From Laspinema olomoucense D3b (GTDB lineage: Bacteria > Cyanobacteriota > Cyanobacteriia > Cyanobacteriales > Laspinemataceae): a DNA stretch of 64,000 nucleotides. Below the pieces are notes generated by a model, which saw only the letters and a program-made list of their open reading frames with translations, did not search any database and was not told where the DNA came from. How positions within the stretch are numbered: the first letter of the stretch is position 1; every line of letters begins with the position of its first letter. Of the stretch, positions 63,861 to 64,000 are shown one piece after another. Location of the stretch: contig NZ_JAMXFA010000009.1 of the NCBI RefSeq assembly GCF_025370785.1, positions 62,001-126,000 of the forward strand, in the 5' to 3' direction. The position numbers were made by a program, and so were the translations under genes.

Positions 63861-64000
63861 TTATAGGGTACCATAAGTAACGCCTAAGCGTTTGAGCCAT
63901 TTGCGGTAGGCGATCGCCGATTGATCGCACGCTAAATGCACCTCTGCTGTTAAATCCAGAGGCAACCGTTTGGGACGTTGGGATTCTACAATGGGTATAT
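63861..64000 (-). CDS. C-terminal end of an unrecognised protein (5' part outside window)
   Basis: A minus-strand frame enters from the right edge and ends in TAA at 63861-63863. The 46 codons read IPIVESQRPKRLPLDLTAEV, then HLACDQSAIAYRKWLKRLGV, then TYGTL. The composition and codon use are like those of neighbouring genes and one GCGATCGC site lies inside. I do not recognise the family from this end piece. It converges on the SLH-protein gene 80 bp away. Confidence 0.65.
   Translation of the reverse strand, partial: IPIVESQRPKRLPLDLTAEVHLACDQSAIAYRKWLKRLGVTYGTL

Overview
The window looks like a chromosomal segment of a filamentous, non-heterocystous (Oscillatoriales-like) cyanobacterium. 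This rests on very frequent GCGATCGC (HIP1) octamers inside and between genes, a high-light-inducible protein gene, PxcA, Ycf36/CGLD27, OpcA, pentapeptide-repeat proteins, a DUF1802 protein, an SLH-domain surface protein, and many short palindromic dispersed repeats. I see no rRNA, tRNA, CRISPR array or complete insertion sequence. The placement at order level is inference.

Layout. 1-4850 (minus): a two-partner secretion pair, with the TpsB transporter upstream of a TpsA haemagglutinin-like exoprotein that runs off the left edge. 5.3-5.6 kb: an intergenic region with a possible structured RNA. 5.6-7.1 kb: cobB/cbiA for cobalamin synthesis. 7.3-8.1 kb: a Uma2 nuclease-like protein. 8.1-13.7 kb (minus): fbp-tal-zwf-opcA, the oxidative pentose phosphate cluster. 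14.7-18.4 kb (minus): a B12-dependent ribonucleotide reductase gene (nrdJ) interrupted twice, by an in-frame LAGLIDADG intein and, after the catalytic cysteine motif NPCG, by a 254-nt element with P1 and P10 pairings of a group I intron. 18.8-23.7 kb (plus): a polyamine ABC transporter, potA-x-potD-potB-potC. 23.9-33.1 kb: a WcaF-like acyltransferase, PxcA, a helicase-like ATPase, asparaginase, Ycf36, RsfS, YqeK and a WcaI-like glycosyltransferase. 34.8 kb: a 47-residue HLIP gene. 35-37.4 kb: two pentapeptide-repeat proteins. 37.7-38.2 kb: two tandem paralogous small proteins.

38.6-50.5 kb is the most novel stretch. Five proteins share two modules that I cannot name. One is an N-terminal domain of about 90 residues, in three proteins. 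The other is an alpha-helical domain of about 70 residues (QW...W..A...M..VP..xP....AQ), with five copies in four proteins. They are joined to a zinc ribbon, acidic and Ala-Pro linkers, membrane anchors, a PH-like region or an SGNH-like lipoprotein. A GH57 branching enzyme and an M48 protease lie among them. G-rich tandem repeats sit at the 3' side of two of the four proteins that carry the helical module.

50.8-64 kb: two secreted proteins with the same C-terminal QQPVRALW, an L,D-transpeptidase, a TPR protein, a GlsB-type membrane protein, hypotheticals, an Rpn-type nuclease, an aldo/keto reductase, a DUF1802 protein, a beta-helix/SLH surface protein, and a partial gene at the right edge.

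Functional links. The pentose phosphate cluster supplies NADPH and is activated through OpcA. NrdJ needs adenosylcobalamin, and cobB acts in that pathway. The Pot genes form one complete importer. Function calls come from reading motifs in translated sequence; no database search was run.
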